Notes: generated by a model from the sequence alone, not told the origin. A stretch of DNA of 6,631 nt from Euryarchaeota archaeon UBA242 (GCA_002499015.1 DAJY01000038.1:366-6996), one strand, 5' to 3'. Counted from the first letter of the stretch, positions 1-6,554 are shown. Numbers and translations: made by a program.

Positions 1-1446
1 ATATATTGGATGATCTCCATTCATCGCATTTCCACCTTGAATGCAATAATACAGAGTTTGACCCGCTCCTGCTGTTTCAGAACAACCACTAGTATGAGAG
101 TAGTTTAGACCTCCAGTTGGCTCTCCTAATCCATCTGAAACCGATTCTGAGACCCAATACATCTCATTCATTTGAATCGCCTCCATTCCCTCTATTGCAC
201 CAGATATTCCATCCGTTATACTGCTTATTGGAAATTGTTCAGTGACTCCACTCAAGTCCACTAACCCATTATGATATGCTAATCTAATACCATCCGACGT
301 GATTACCGGAACTTCAGCATGGTCGGCAGCAGCAACCATGGAAAGTCCCCAATCTTCGAGTGTATCCGCATCCAAATAATGTAATGCTACAACAAAATCA
401 AGCGTTGCACTTGATTCATCACGTACATCTAATATCAATCTAATATCAAGAGCCTTTTCTGTTGGATCGATGTCAACTGTAGGTGTTTGTATGCTATCTC
501 TATGCGCCAATGTCATTGTGATAGGTTGCTGAATCGAAGAGCCACCAATTGGGGATGCACGGTTGTCCATTGACCACTGTCCTGCCCAAAATGCCGGTGG
601 GCCAGCGTATGCAACCTTAGTTCCATTAAGATCTACATTATCTATTGTAGCATATTCAGGAGGATTGATTGCAAAGACTGCTTTATGCCCAGGTTGTGCA
701 GTTAACTCAAAACTGGTGGTTACTTTTGAACCCATTATTAGTAGTCCTTGATAGGCTCTTTCCAAATCTAAGTCCGGATTTGGAATTAGGTTAAATGATG
801 AATCGGATAATTGTACTGTAGCCGTAGTACTGAAGCAAATCGGTGGCTCAAAGACATTGTTTTCACTTGCCCCTTCGCTTAAAGCATCGGTATTTGGGTC
901 TTCGGAACAATCGGTGGTTACACTCGCTTCGGTATATGTGGAAACATAATCTGTTGTCATTGATGAAACAGTTCCAAACCCAGATTGAAGTGCTTCTTCA
1001 ACTGCATTATTTACTTCCACTTTCAACTTCTGGCCTACGGTAGGAGTCCCCGGACCTGCTGTATTTTCATTGAAGTAAGTGCGGATTAAATCTGCTGGAG
1101 CGCCATCCTGAGGACCTAAGCCATCTGCTGTTAAAGCTGCATTTAGCGTTGGGTCATCAAATCCAAGTGCACTTCTATTAAATTCTCTAATTGCCCATGT
1201 CAATTCAATCTGTAACGACGAAGTGCTTTCCAAATCAAATACATAGACTCCTTCAACCCAATCTTGCTGATTTTCTGTGCCATCTTGGGCGCTTGAATAG
1301 TCATCACATGTTCCACTATTTGCAGTACAAGTAGTCATGCCTGCTGCTGAAACAAATGGAACAAATAATTGAATTAAGAAACACCCAATCAATAGAATCG
1401 AAGTAATTCTTTTCGAGTATACGCTATACCGTTCCGGCTCCGCCAT
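1..1446 (-). CDS. Large secreted protein of unknown function, 5' part only
   Basis: This reading frame stays open for 482 codons on the minus strand and leaves the window before any stop, so the C-terminus is missing. I do not recognise the family. Residues 1-13 are polar with Arg and Lys. Residues 14-33 form a hydrophobic segment ending in VSAAG, a typical signal peptide with cleavage near residue 34 or 35. The mature part is rich in Thr, Ser, Asp and Glu, with short alternating stretches that suggest beta-sandwich folds, and has no further membrane helix in the visible part. Its six cysteines fall into three close pairs (C40/C47, C180/C204, C455/C468), which suggests disulfides and an extracellular location. 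Several Asn-X-Ser/Thr sequons are present. An in-frame ATG at 1470 would add eight residues (MSWNIRQH). I prefer 1446 because the signal peptide then begins normally and more room is left for a promoter opposite the divergent tRNA-modification gene. Coding status is near certain; function is unknown. Confidence 0.88.
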   Translation of the reverse strand, partial: MAEPERYSVYSKRITSILLIGCFLIQLFVPFVSAAGMTTCTANSGTCDDYSSAQDGTENQQDWVEGVYVFDLESTSSLQIELTWAIREFNRSALGFDDPTLNAALTADGLGPQDGAPADLIRTYFNENTAGPGTPTVGQKLKVEVNNAVEEALQSGFGTVSSMTTDYVSTYTEASVTTDCSEDPNTDALSEGASENNVFEPPICFSTTATVQLSDSSFNLIPNPDLDLERAYQGLLIMGSKVTTSFELTAQPGHKAVFAINPPEYATIDNVDLNGTKVAYAGPPAFWAGQWSMDNRASPIGGSSIQQPITMTLAHRDSIQTPTVDIDPTEKALDIRLILDVRDESSATLDFVVALHYLDADTLEDWGLSMVAAADHAEVPVITSDGIRLAYHNGLVDLSGVTEQFPISSITDGISGAIEGMEAIQMNEMYWVSESVSDGLGEPTGGLNYSHTSGCSETAGAGQTLYYCIQGGNAMNGDHPIY

Positions 1447-1506
1447 GTGTTGCCTTATGTTCCAAGACATTGAAAGGAGTTACCCTTCACAGGTTTGCTC
1501 ATGGTA

Positions 1507-1512
1507 GGTGAT
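1507..1512 (+). promoter_or_regulatory. Possible ribosome binding site supporting the 1519 start
   Basis: GGTGAT matches part of the sequence complementary to the archaeal 16S rRNA 3' end (GGAGGTGATC). It ends six bases before the ATG at 1519. The alternative starts, TTG at 1495 and ATG at 1501, have only a GGAG at 1476-1479 that is rather far upstream. The match is short, so this is moderate support. Confidence 0.35.
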
Positions 1513-1518
1513 GGAAGC

Positions 1519-2700
1519 ATGCAATCCTCTCCTTCAATTGTCGTAACAAAGGACCATGGAGAAGCCATTTACCTTTTCTTAAAGGAAAAAAACTGGCTAG
1601 ATATCAAAAAGCAACCAAAGGATTTAGAAAACGGTTTTTTGGCTATTCCGGTCAATAAAAATTGTCCTTCCTCAGAAGATGAAATAATTATTTATGACAA
1701 TAATCAAACAATTGAAATTAGAATAGAAAATATCGATACAGCCTTAAATCCTCCTTCAGTTGAACCTCATGCAAGATTGCGCGCATCTATTACAAAATGG
1801 CTAGAAACAAGCCTCGTTAATGAAGACTTTTTGCCTCCAAAATCGAGACAGAATATGATTATAGAACTATTATCTGAATTACCCACTAAATGGGAAAAAT
1901 TAGGAGACCTTATCCTTCTGCCTGAAACAGCATTTAGTAGTGAAAAATGGACCTCTATTATTTCTCAAGATAATCAATTATCATTGTGGGAATGCATTGC
2001 TGAGGCTCTAAAGGTTGAGCGTATTGGAAAACAGAAACAGGTCAATGATGACATTACTCGTTCATCGCAAGCACAATTATTACTTGGGGATTCATCATGG
2101 GTCGAATTATTAGATTTTGGTGTTAAGTTCGGCTTTGATGCTTGCAAGGTGATGTATTCATCTGGAAATGTAACTGAAAGGCACCGTATTGGAAATATAG
2201 ATCTGCAAGGAGAAACTATCGTTGACTGTTATGCAGGTATTGGCTATTACACACTCCCTATGCTAGTTCGTGGAGAGGCGGAATTAGTTCATGCTTGTGA
2301 ATTAAATCAGCATTCAATATCCGCATTACGATGGGGTGCAAAAGCAAATAATGTGGCTGAAAGATTGATAATCCACAAAGGGGATAATGCCCTTACTATG
2401 CCTAAATTAGAAGGTGTTGCAGACAGATGTCATTTAGGATTATTACCAAGTTCGCAATCTGTTTGGAAATTAGCAATCGCTTGTCTGAAAGAAAAAGGAG
2501 GTACATTACACATTCATATGAATGTGGAGGAAGAAAAAATAGAACAGTGGATCGATTCTACTATTTCCTTATTGCAGCAATACTCAGAGGAATTAAAGCG
2601 TAATTACAATCTTGAAGTAAAGCACTTGGAAAAGGTCAAGTGGTTTTCACCAAGGGTTAGACACGTTGTTTTAGATGTTGAATTTACTCGCTGTGAATAG
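1519..2700 (+). CDS. taw2: tRNA wybutosine-synthesizing protein 2 (TYW2/Taw2-like aminocarboxypropyltransferase)
   Basis: Family knowledge: TYW2 enzymes move the 3-amino-3-carboxypropyl group of S-adenosylmethionine onto the tricyclic 4-demethylwyosine base at G37 of tRNA-Phe, after Trm5 and Taw1/TYW1 have acted, in the cytoplasm. Seen here (393 residues): an N-terminal Trm5/TYW2-like region with FLAIPV at 40-45; a middle region with LPTKWEKLGDLILL at 121-134 and LLLGDSSWVE at 187-196; YSSGN-TE just after residue 212; and a class I SAM fold with DCYAGIGYYTLP starting at D236. Next come ACELN with E261 as the likely ribose-binding acid, LGLLPSS at 306-312 and HIHMN at 331-335. LGLLPSS and HIHMN, together with the YSSGN motif, are TYW2 signatures rather than those of the methyltransferase Trm5. 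The usual Pro of the ExNP motif is Gln264. The length is close to eukaryotic TYW2 and longer than the roughly 280-residue Pyrococcus form. Starts at 1495 (TTG) and 1501 are possible; 1519 fits the family's N-terminus and has a Shine-Dalgarno-like site. Convergent with the next gene, with a 17-bp overlap. Confidence 0.9.
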   Translation: MQSSPSIVVTKDHGEAIYLFLKEKNWLDIKKQPKDLENGFLAIPVNKNCPSSEDEIIIYDNNQTIEIRIENIDTALNPPSVEPHARLRASITKWLETSLVNEDFLPPKSRQNMIIELLSELPTKWEKLGDLILLPETAFSSEKWTSIISQDNQLSLWECIAEALKVERIGKQKQVNDDITRSSQAQLLLGDSSWVELLDFGVKFGFDACKVMYSSGNVTERHRIGNIDLQGETIVDCYAGIGYYTLPMLVRGEAELVHACELNQHSISALRWGAKANNVAERLIIHKGDNALTMPKLEGVADRCHLGLLPSSQSVWKLAIACLKEKGGTLHIHMNVEEEKIEQWIDSTISLLQQYSEELKRNYNLEVKHLEKVKWFSPRVRHVVLDVEFTRCE

Positions 2701-3082
2701 CGTGTTCAGCAGCAATAACTCTCATTAGAGCAAGTGCATGGCCAAAAATTGCCATTGCTATAACTGCATGAATCAAACTAATCCAAGTCATTCCAGAAAA
2801 CATCTCCCCTAATCCATATTGTATGAGCCATATGGTGGCAAGTCCGAATGACATGCCTTTGAGTTTCTTATTTTCACTCTTAGACATTATTACTAAAGCG
2901 ACTATTGCAATACAGGCGACAAGACCTAATTGGGCTGCATATGTATGGGATGCTGCGACTTCATAACCATAGGAACTTGATAACCCAGTTGAGGCTTGCC
3001 CTAAAGTTAATACAATTACCAACATTGTTGAAATTTTAGCAAATTTTAGCAGATCTGGCTTGACTTCGATTCCTTCCGTCAT
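2684..3082 (-). CDS. Four-helix membrane protein, possible half-size CtaA/Cox15-like haem protein
   Basis: The protein has 132 residues from the ATG at 3082. An in-frame ATG at 3145 would add 21 residues of poor quality, including Cys and charged residues, so I prefer 3082. There are four hydrophobic helices at about 15-34, 46-66, 78-92 and 101-121, with a basic loop (KSENKKLK) between helices 2 and 3. An internal repeat is visible: Q29-xxx-G33 followed by H46, and Q88-xxx-G92 followed by H105. The Gln-to-His distance is 17 in both halves and the offset is 59. In haem A synthase CtaA/Cox15 each half is a helix pair bearing such Gln-Gly and His positions, the His residues ligating haem, and compact four-helix archaeal versions are known. 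Glu41 lies in the loop after helix 1, where CtaA has a conserved Glu. The assignment to this superfamily is inference; H115 offers an alternative ligand, and another small cytochrome-b-like or unrelated membrane protein is possible. The gene's 3' end overlaps the tRNA-modification gene. Confidence 0.75.
   Translation of the reverse strand: MTEGIEVKPDLLKFAKISTMLVIVLTLGQASTGLSSSYGYEVAASHTYAAQLGLVACIAIVALVIMSKSENKKLKGMSFGLATIWLIQYGLGEMFSGMTWISLIHAVIAMAIFGHALALMRVIAAEHAIHSE
3031..3050. repeat. Perfect tandem duplication of a 10-mer
   Basis: AAATTTTAGC occurs twice head to tail. It lies inside the four-helix membrane protein gene, near its 5' end, and encodes part of LLKFAKI. Because the unit is ten bases, the two copies are read in different frames, so the protein sequence is not itself duplicated. 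It is most likely a chance or slippage product. Confidence 0.6.
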
Positions 3083-3104
3083 AATTTCAAATATTCTCTC
3101 TGCA

Positions 3105-3113
3105 CATATTATT
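3105..3113 (-). promoter_or_regulatory. Candidate TATA-like element for the four-helix membrane protein gene
   Basis: On the minus strand AATAATATG is centred about 27 bases upstream of the ATG at 3082. That is where an archaeal TATA box would sit for a leaderless transcript starting at the ATG. It is in the 91-bp divergent spacer shared with the prolyl isomerase gene. Read on the plus strand, the same AT-rich patch is about 64 bases before the ATG at 3174, which would give that gene a leader of about 40 bases. No clear purine-rich BRE accompanies it, so support is weak. Confidence 0.3.
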
Positions 3114-3173
3114 CTATTGTAAGCATAGCACATTAACCGCACCATTCTTGAGGGAAGATAGGTTCAGCATGAC

Positions 3174-4151
3174 ATGGTTGGGCGTTGGGTGATACTGGTC
3201 ACTCTCAATTTGCTACTATTTTCTAGCCTTCCAGTCATGGCAATCGTTGATGCAGAAGCCCAACCAAGTTGGAGAAGTGTCGGAATTGATCCTGCTTCAT
3301 GGACTGACGGACCTGTTGAAGAAGATACTCCGATGAAAGATTCCTACTATGGCAATGCTGTTTTTGAAATTGAAGTTTCGTATGTACCAGGTCATTTGGA
3401 AGACCGAGTAGATGGAGTGGTGACTTTAGAATTATTTGAGCAATGGGCTCCGATCACAACTAAAAACATGATTGAGCACATTGAAATGGGCCTCTATGAT
3501 GGAATTTTCTTCCACAGAGTAATAGATGATTTTGTTACTCAATCGGGAGACCCTGAATGTAAAGCAATAGGCCTATATCCAGCCACTTCTCTACAATGTG
3601 GGGAAGGTGGTACTGGTGAAACAATTCCTCTAGAGCATGATGAAAATCTATCTCATGTTGATGGTGCTATTGGCATGGCTCGTTCATTAGATCCTGATTC
3701 TGCTGATGCACAATGGTATATTGCAGAGACAGAAGCGCATAACTTAGACCCTGAAAATAGAGATGATGAAGGCTATGCAACATTTGGTATTGTCCGAGAT
3801 GGAATGTCACACATAAAAGCAATCGCAGCCACACCAACCTCAGATGACCCAACAGGTAATGAAGACATACAAAATCCTGCATCCTCTGCGGGAAGACCTT
3901 TTTATCAAGCCAAGATTGATTCAATAAAAATGGTCGGAGTAGCTGACCCTGATGGTATTCTTTGGGGCGATTATGTACCAGAAGTTGAAGAATCCAATTT
4001 CTGGGCTACCGCTATGGGTAGTGCAGTTGGACTCGGAATATTAATCGCGATACCAGTAATTATCTTCATTATGACATATGCAGCGATAGAAACTCCAAAG
4101 TTACTCAACCAAGAAGAATTTATTTTAGATGCTTTGTTGCATAATGAATGA
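3174..4151 (+). CDS. Membrane-anchored extracellular cyclophilin-type peptidyl-prolyl cis-trans isomerase
   Basis: Cyclophilins speed cis-trans isomerisation of Xaa-Pro bonds. This 325-residue protein starts with a signal-like hydrophobic stretch (residues 5-23, ending PVMA), followed by an acidic linker and a cyclophilin domain at about 60-255. It closes with one transmembrane helix at about 280-302 and a cytoplasmic tail of some 22 residues. The core motif FFHRVIDDFVTQSGD gives R115, F120 and Q123, matching human CypA R55, F60 and Q63; Met61 is replaced by Val121. GAIGMARS and AQWYI correspond to GxLSMAN and SQFFI, with Phe113 replaced by Tyr, and YATFGIV follows. An enlarged loop after GDP carries C129 and C142, probably a disulfide. 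The CypA Trp121 and His126 positions are not conserved. The ATG at 3174 gives the signal peptide; the ATG at 3169 is out of frame and soon stops. A weak AGGT precedes the start by ten bases. The stop overlaps the next gene by 8 bp, suggesting translational coupling. Confidence 0.93.
   Translation: MVGRWVILVTLNLLLFSSLPVMAIVDAEAQPSWRSVGIDPASWTDGPVEEDTPMKDSYYGNAVFEIEVSYVPGHLEDRVDGVVTLELFEQWAPITTKNMIEHIEMGLYDGIFFHRVIDDFVTQSGDPECKAIGLYPATSLQCGEGGTGETIPLEHDENLSHVDGAIGMARSLDPDSADAQWYIAETEAHNLDPENRDDEGYATFGIVRDGMSHIKAIAATPTSDDPTGNEDIQNPASSAGRPFYQAKIDSIKMVGVADPDGILWGDYVPEVEESNFWATAMGSAVGLGILIAIPVIIFIMTYAAIETPKLLNQEEFILDALLHNE
4144..4151 (+). other. 8-bp start/stop overlap joining isomerase and hydrolase genes
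   Basis: ATGAATGA holds the ATG of the hydrolase and the TGA of the isomerase in different frames. With no clear Shine-Dalgarno site before it, re-initiation by terminating ribosomes is a likely way to start the hydrolase, which would tie the amounts of the two proteins together. Translational coupling is inferred, not shown. Confidence 0.6.
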
Positions 4152-6183
4152 ATGGAAAGCAATAGTTCTAGACTCTGTAAAGCGCTATCCTCTTGAGAGA
4201 GAGACTGCTGGCCTTTACATGGCAATTGGTGATTTGGCCGATGATTCAGTCCTTGAGGCTGAACTTTTCGAACTTCCCACTTTGCCTGATATTCCAGGTA
4301 TTGCAGTTGGTAATTTATCCAATAATTCATCAAATGATACTGGTTTGTTATTGGAAAAAAATACTTCTCACCGCCAATTAACAATTCCTACTGCAATGAC
4401 AGTAGCGATTTCAATAGTATTTTTGATGCTGGCAATGACAATTGGAGATGCTGTGATTCAAAATTCAAGCGAAGATGATTTTTCTGGAGATTGGTGGAAT
4501 ACTCCATTGAATTTACGCTACAAAATGGATCTACCAATGGATGCACTAAGGGCGCAACTTCCAGTCAATGGAACATATGAAGCATTACCATATACCGAAC
4601 ACTTCATTACAGTTGATTTACCTCCGAGTGAACAGGATGTAGGGTTTCCTGAAGCACCTGTAATGCATGTTTCACTTTGGCTACCTGATGTCCCAGATGG
4701 CATTGTAGTACCAGTCATTCTAACCATACACCCTTACTATGATTTCGGGGGAGAAGGAATGCCTGGAGTAGGTGATGATTCCTCACCTAATACCGTTCCA
4801 GATGGAGGAGTTGGAAAATGGATTTACGATACATTTGTTCCTCATGGTTATGCTCTTGCTCAAGCCTCTACTTTTGGAACTGGGCAATCAACACATTGTC
4901 AAGATGTCAAGGGTCTCGGAGAACAAACAGGGATTCAAGCTGTTGTTGAATGGTTAGGAATCCAAGAGTGGTCAAATGGTAATGTTGGGTTAATGGGCAA
5001 ATCATATGCTGGTACAACAAACTGGGAAGCAGCACAACAACCATCTGAATATTTGAAAACTATTGTTCCAATTTCGGGCTCTATAGGGGTTCAAGAAATG
5101 TTCTACAGAAATGGGTCCAGTGAAGCAAGAGCAATGGGCTATGATATCGCTTACCAAGGGGCAACCAGCGACCCGACGACAGATGATATGCGAATCTGTT
5201 CTGATGATGTAATTGGTCCTTTGAATCCTCTATCGACTTGGGGCTTTGCAGAATTTGGTGGAGCAGAATGGAATGACTATTGGGATGAGAGAAGACATCT
5301 ACCCGATGTATTGGAAAACTATCGCGGCTCAGTTTATTTGGTATGGGGCATGCAAGATTGGAATGTTGACCCATATCACGCATATCCAACATATCAGAAA
5401 CTGAGAGATGCTGGAATTAATGCCCGCGCTATTTCAGGACAATGGGGTCATAATTACCCAGACCAACCAGATCGGCACGGTGAGTTAGAAAGTGGATACG
5501 GTGCAGAAGCTTATCCAAATATGAGTAGAATGGATTGGGCTGTTGAATTATATGCTTGGTTCAATTATTACCTCAAAGACATAGGTCTAGAGCCTAAATC
5601 GATGGTGCAAATGCAAACTAATGATGGAAGATGGCATGTTGAAGAAACATGGCCTCCTCAAGATTTAGAATGGCAACAAATTACTCTAGACAATGCTCAA
5701 AGTCAAGGCAATAGAGTTAGTACAACATCTTCTGCCAGTTTCACGATTGCAGCATTTGACGATGAAATACACATCTCTGGATTACCAACACTGCATCTTG
5801 GAGTTAGAGCAGGAACATGTAATGGTGGACAAGTATTTGCTACAATGTATGATGATACATCCAACTTACGCCTTGGACATGCTACCATGGATTTGCGATA
5901 TCGCGATGGTGGATATGATGCAAAACCTGTGGTTCCATTAGTTGAATATCAAATGAAGATGGAGTTCAATCCAATGGATGTAATCGTTCCAGCAGGACAT
6001 GAGATTAGAGTTGAGTTAACTGAAAGTGGTGAAGATTATCTGCCAAGTTCTTGTGCTGTAATCGGAATCAATGTTAATTTAGATGATACATCCACTTTCA
6101 GCCTGCCATTAATAGACAGAGAAGAAGGACATGAGAATTGGTTTGAAGCACCGCATTGGTGGGACCAGCAACCAATTCCATGA
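4144..6183 (+). CDS. Membrane-anchored S15/CocE-family hydrolase, Xaa-Pro dipeptidyl-peptidase-like
   Basis: The family contains PepX-type peptidases that release Xaa-Pro dipeptides, plus acyl esterases such as CocE, all with an alpha/beta-hydrolase fold. In this 679-residue protein, residues 1-79 form a polar cytoplasmic region of no recognised fold. Residues 80-103 are one transmembrane helix; the flanks (SHRQ before, SSEDD after) predict N-in, C-out. The hydrolase follows from about 143. HPYY near residue 198 is the likely oxyanion-hole tyrosine region, and VVEWLGIQEWSNGNVGLMG leads into the nucleophile motif GKSYAG with Ser287. GMQDWNV supplies Asp405 and QWGHNY supplies His436, completing a Ser-Asp-His triad. 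Residues about 525-670 form a C-terminal beta-sandwich, with SGLPTLHL and VPAGHEIRVEL typical of the S15/CocE C-terminal domain. GKSYxGT and DWNV are closer to PepX than to CocE, but the substrate is inferred. I chose ATG 4144 over 4129 because it gives the ATGAATGA overlap with the isomerase gene; no Shine-Dalgarno site is evident. Confidence 0.9.
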   Translation: MNEWKAIVLDSVKRYPLERETAGLYMAIGDLADDSVLEAELFELPTLPDIPGIAVGNLSNNSSNDTGLLLEKNTSHRQLTIPTAMTVAISIVFLMLAMTIGDAVIQNSSEDDFSGDWWNTPLNLRYKMDLPMDALRAQLPVNGTYEALPYTEHFITVDLPPSEQDVGFPEAPVMHVSLWLPDVPDGIVVPVILTIHPYYDFGGEGMPGVGDDSSPNTVPDGGVGKWIYDTFVPHGYALAQASTFGTGQSTHCQDVKGLGEQTGIQAVVEWLGIQEWSNGNVGLMGKSYAGTTNWEAAQQPSEYLKTIVPISGSIGVQEMFYRNGSSEARAMGYDIAYQGATSDPTTDDMRICSDDVIGPLNPLSTWGFAEFGGAEWNDYWDERRHLPDVLENYRGSVYLVWGMQDWNVDPYHAYPTYQKLRDAGINARAISGQWGHNYPDQPDRHGELESGYGAEAYPNMSRMDWAVELYAWFNYYLKDIGLEPKSMVQMQTNDGRWHVEETWPPQDLEWQQITLDNAQSQGNRVSTTSSASFTIAAFDDEIHISGLPTLHLGVRAGTCNGGQVFATMYDDTSNLRLGHATMDLRYRDGGYDAKPVVPLVEYQMKMEFNPMDVIVPAGHEIRVELTESGEDYLPSSCAVIGINVNLDDTSTFSLPLIDREEGHENWFEAPHWWDQQPIP

Positions 6184-6191
6184 GTGATTGT

Positions 6192-6195
6192 GGAG
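6192..6195 (+). promoter_or_regulatory. Possible ribosome binding site for the receiver-domain gene
   Basis: GGAG, followed by AGGG, ends eight bases before the ATG at 6204, which gives a protein beginning MKVLAFED like ordinary receiver domains. The competing ATG at 6180 overlaps the hydrolase stop in an ATGA and would add eight residues (MSDCGEGK). The evidence slightly favours 6204. Confidence 0.4.
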
Positions 6196-6203
6196 AGGGC
6201 AAA

Positions 6204-6554
6204 ATGAAAGTTCTTGCCTTTGAAGACGGATATGACATTGAATCCTTACTCGTTAGTGGTTCTGTTGATATGGCTAAAATTGACTTTTTACAACATTGGA
6301 ATTCAAATGATTTTCTGAATGTAATAAAACAATTTTCACCTGAAATATTGTTACTTGACCACTTTATGCCACCAACTAAGGGTTATGACCTGTTAGTTGC
6401 ACTCAATGATGCTGTAAAACGAAAAGAGATTAAACGGCCAAACAAGATTATTGCGATGTCGAGTGATAAACGAGCCAATAACAAGATGCTAAGCATTGGG
6501 GCAGATGAAGGAATCATCAAATTTGATTTAGCAAGCCTTGGTGTTTGGCCCTAA
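6204..6554 (+). CDS. Stand-alone CheY-like response regulator receiver domain protein
   Basis: Receiver domains accept a phosphoryl group from a histidine kinase and switch a partner. The 116 residues here are a single receiver domain without an output domain. The acidic pair is E7-D8 at the end of strand 1 (KVLAFED). The phospho-acceptor is D52 in EILLLDHFMPP, S86 or S87 is the switch Ser/Thr in IIAMSSDK, and K106 is the conserved Lys in IIKFDL. The D8-to-D52 spacing of 44 equals that of CheY (D13-D57). The usual Lys-Pro is Lys-Phe, and only ten residues follow K106, so the last helix is largely missing compared with the usual length of about 120. An ATG at 6180 is an alternative start. It is 20 bp downstream of, or overlapping by 4 bp with, the hydrolase gene, so it is probably the last operon member. 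No kinase is seen in the window. A short T-run at 6562-6565 could act as an archaeal terminator. Confidence 0.85.
   Translation: MKVLAFEDGYDIESLLVSGSVDMAKIDFLQHWNSNDFLNVIKQFSPEILLLDHFMPPTKGYDLLVALNDAVKRKEIKRPNKIIAMSSDKRANNKMLSIGADEGIIKFDLASLGVWP

Noticed and set aside
563..1043. Plus-strand open frames at 563-751 and 843-1043
   Set aside because: Both lie inside the minus-strand secreted protein, which is open for 482 codons with a signal peptide. Their own translations show no recognisable motif.
1381..1389. Lipobox-like LIGC (residues 19-22) in the secreted protein
   Set aside because: The hydrophobic core continues for about ten residues past the cysteine and ends in a better VSA/AG cleavage site, so lipoprotein processing is unlikely.
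1414..1432. TATACGCTATACC as a promoter for the TYW2 gene
   Set aside because: It lies about 70-90 bases upstream, inside the signal-peptide codons of the divergent gene, and does not match a typical TTTATA-type archaeal box.
3083..3145. Upstream start of the four-helix protein at 3145
   Set aside because: The added 21 residues do not look like part of a membrane protein N-terminus and would use up most of the divergent promoter spacer. The ATG at 3082 has a TATA-like patch at about -27.
3667..4384. Minus-strand open frames at 3667-3924 and 3971-4384
   Set aside because: They lie opposite the cyclophilin gene and the start of the hydrolase gene, whose plus-strand translations carry clear family motifs. 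The minus-strand products are low-complexity shadows.
4193..5941. Short frames inside the hydrolase gene (4193-4381, 4518-4727, 4772-4957, 5081-5392, 5693-5941, 5703-5888)
   Set aside because: The S15/CocE motifs and catalytic triad run through one continuous frame over this whole stretch, so these are off-frame shadows.
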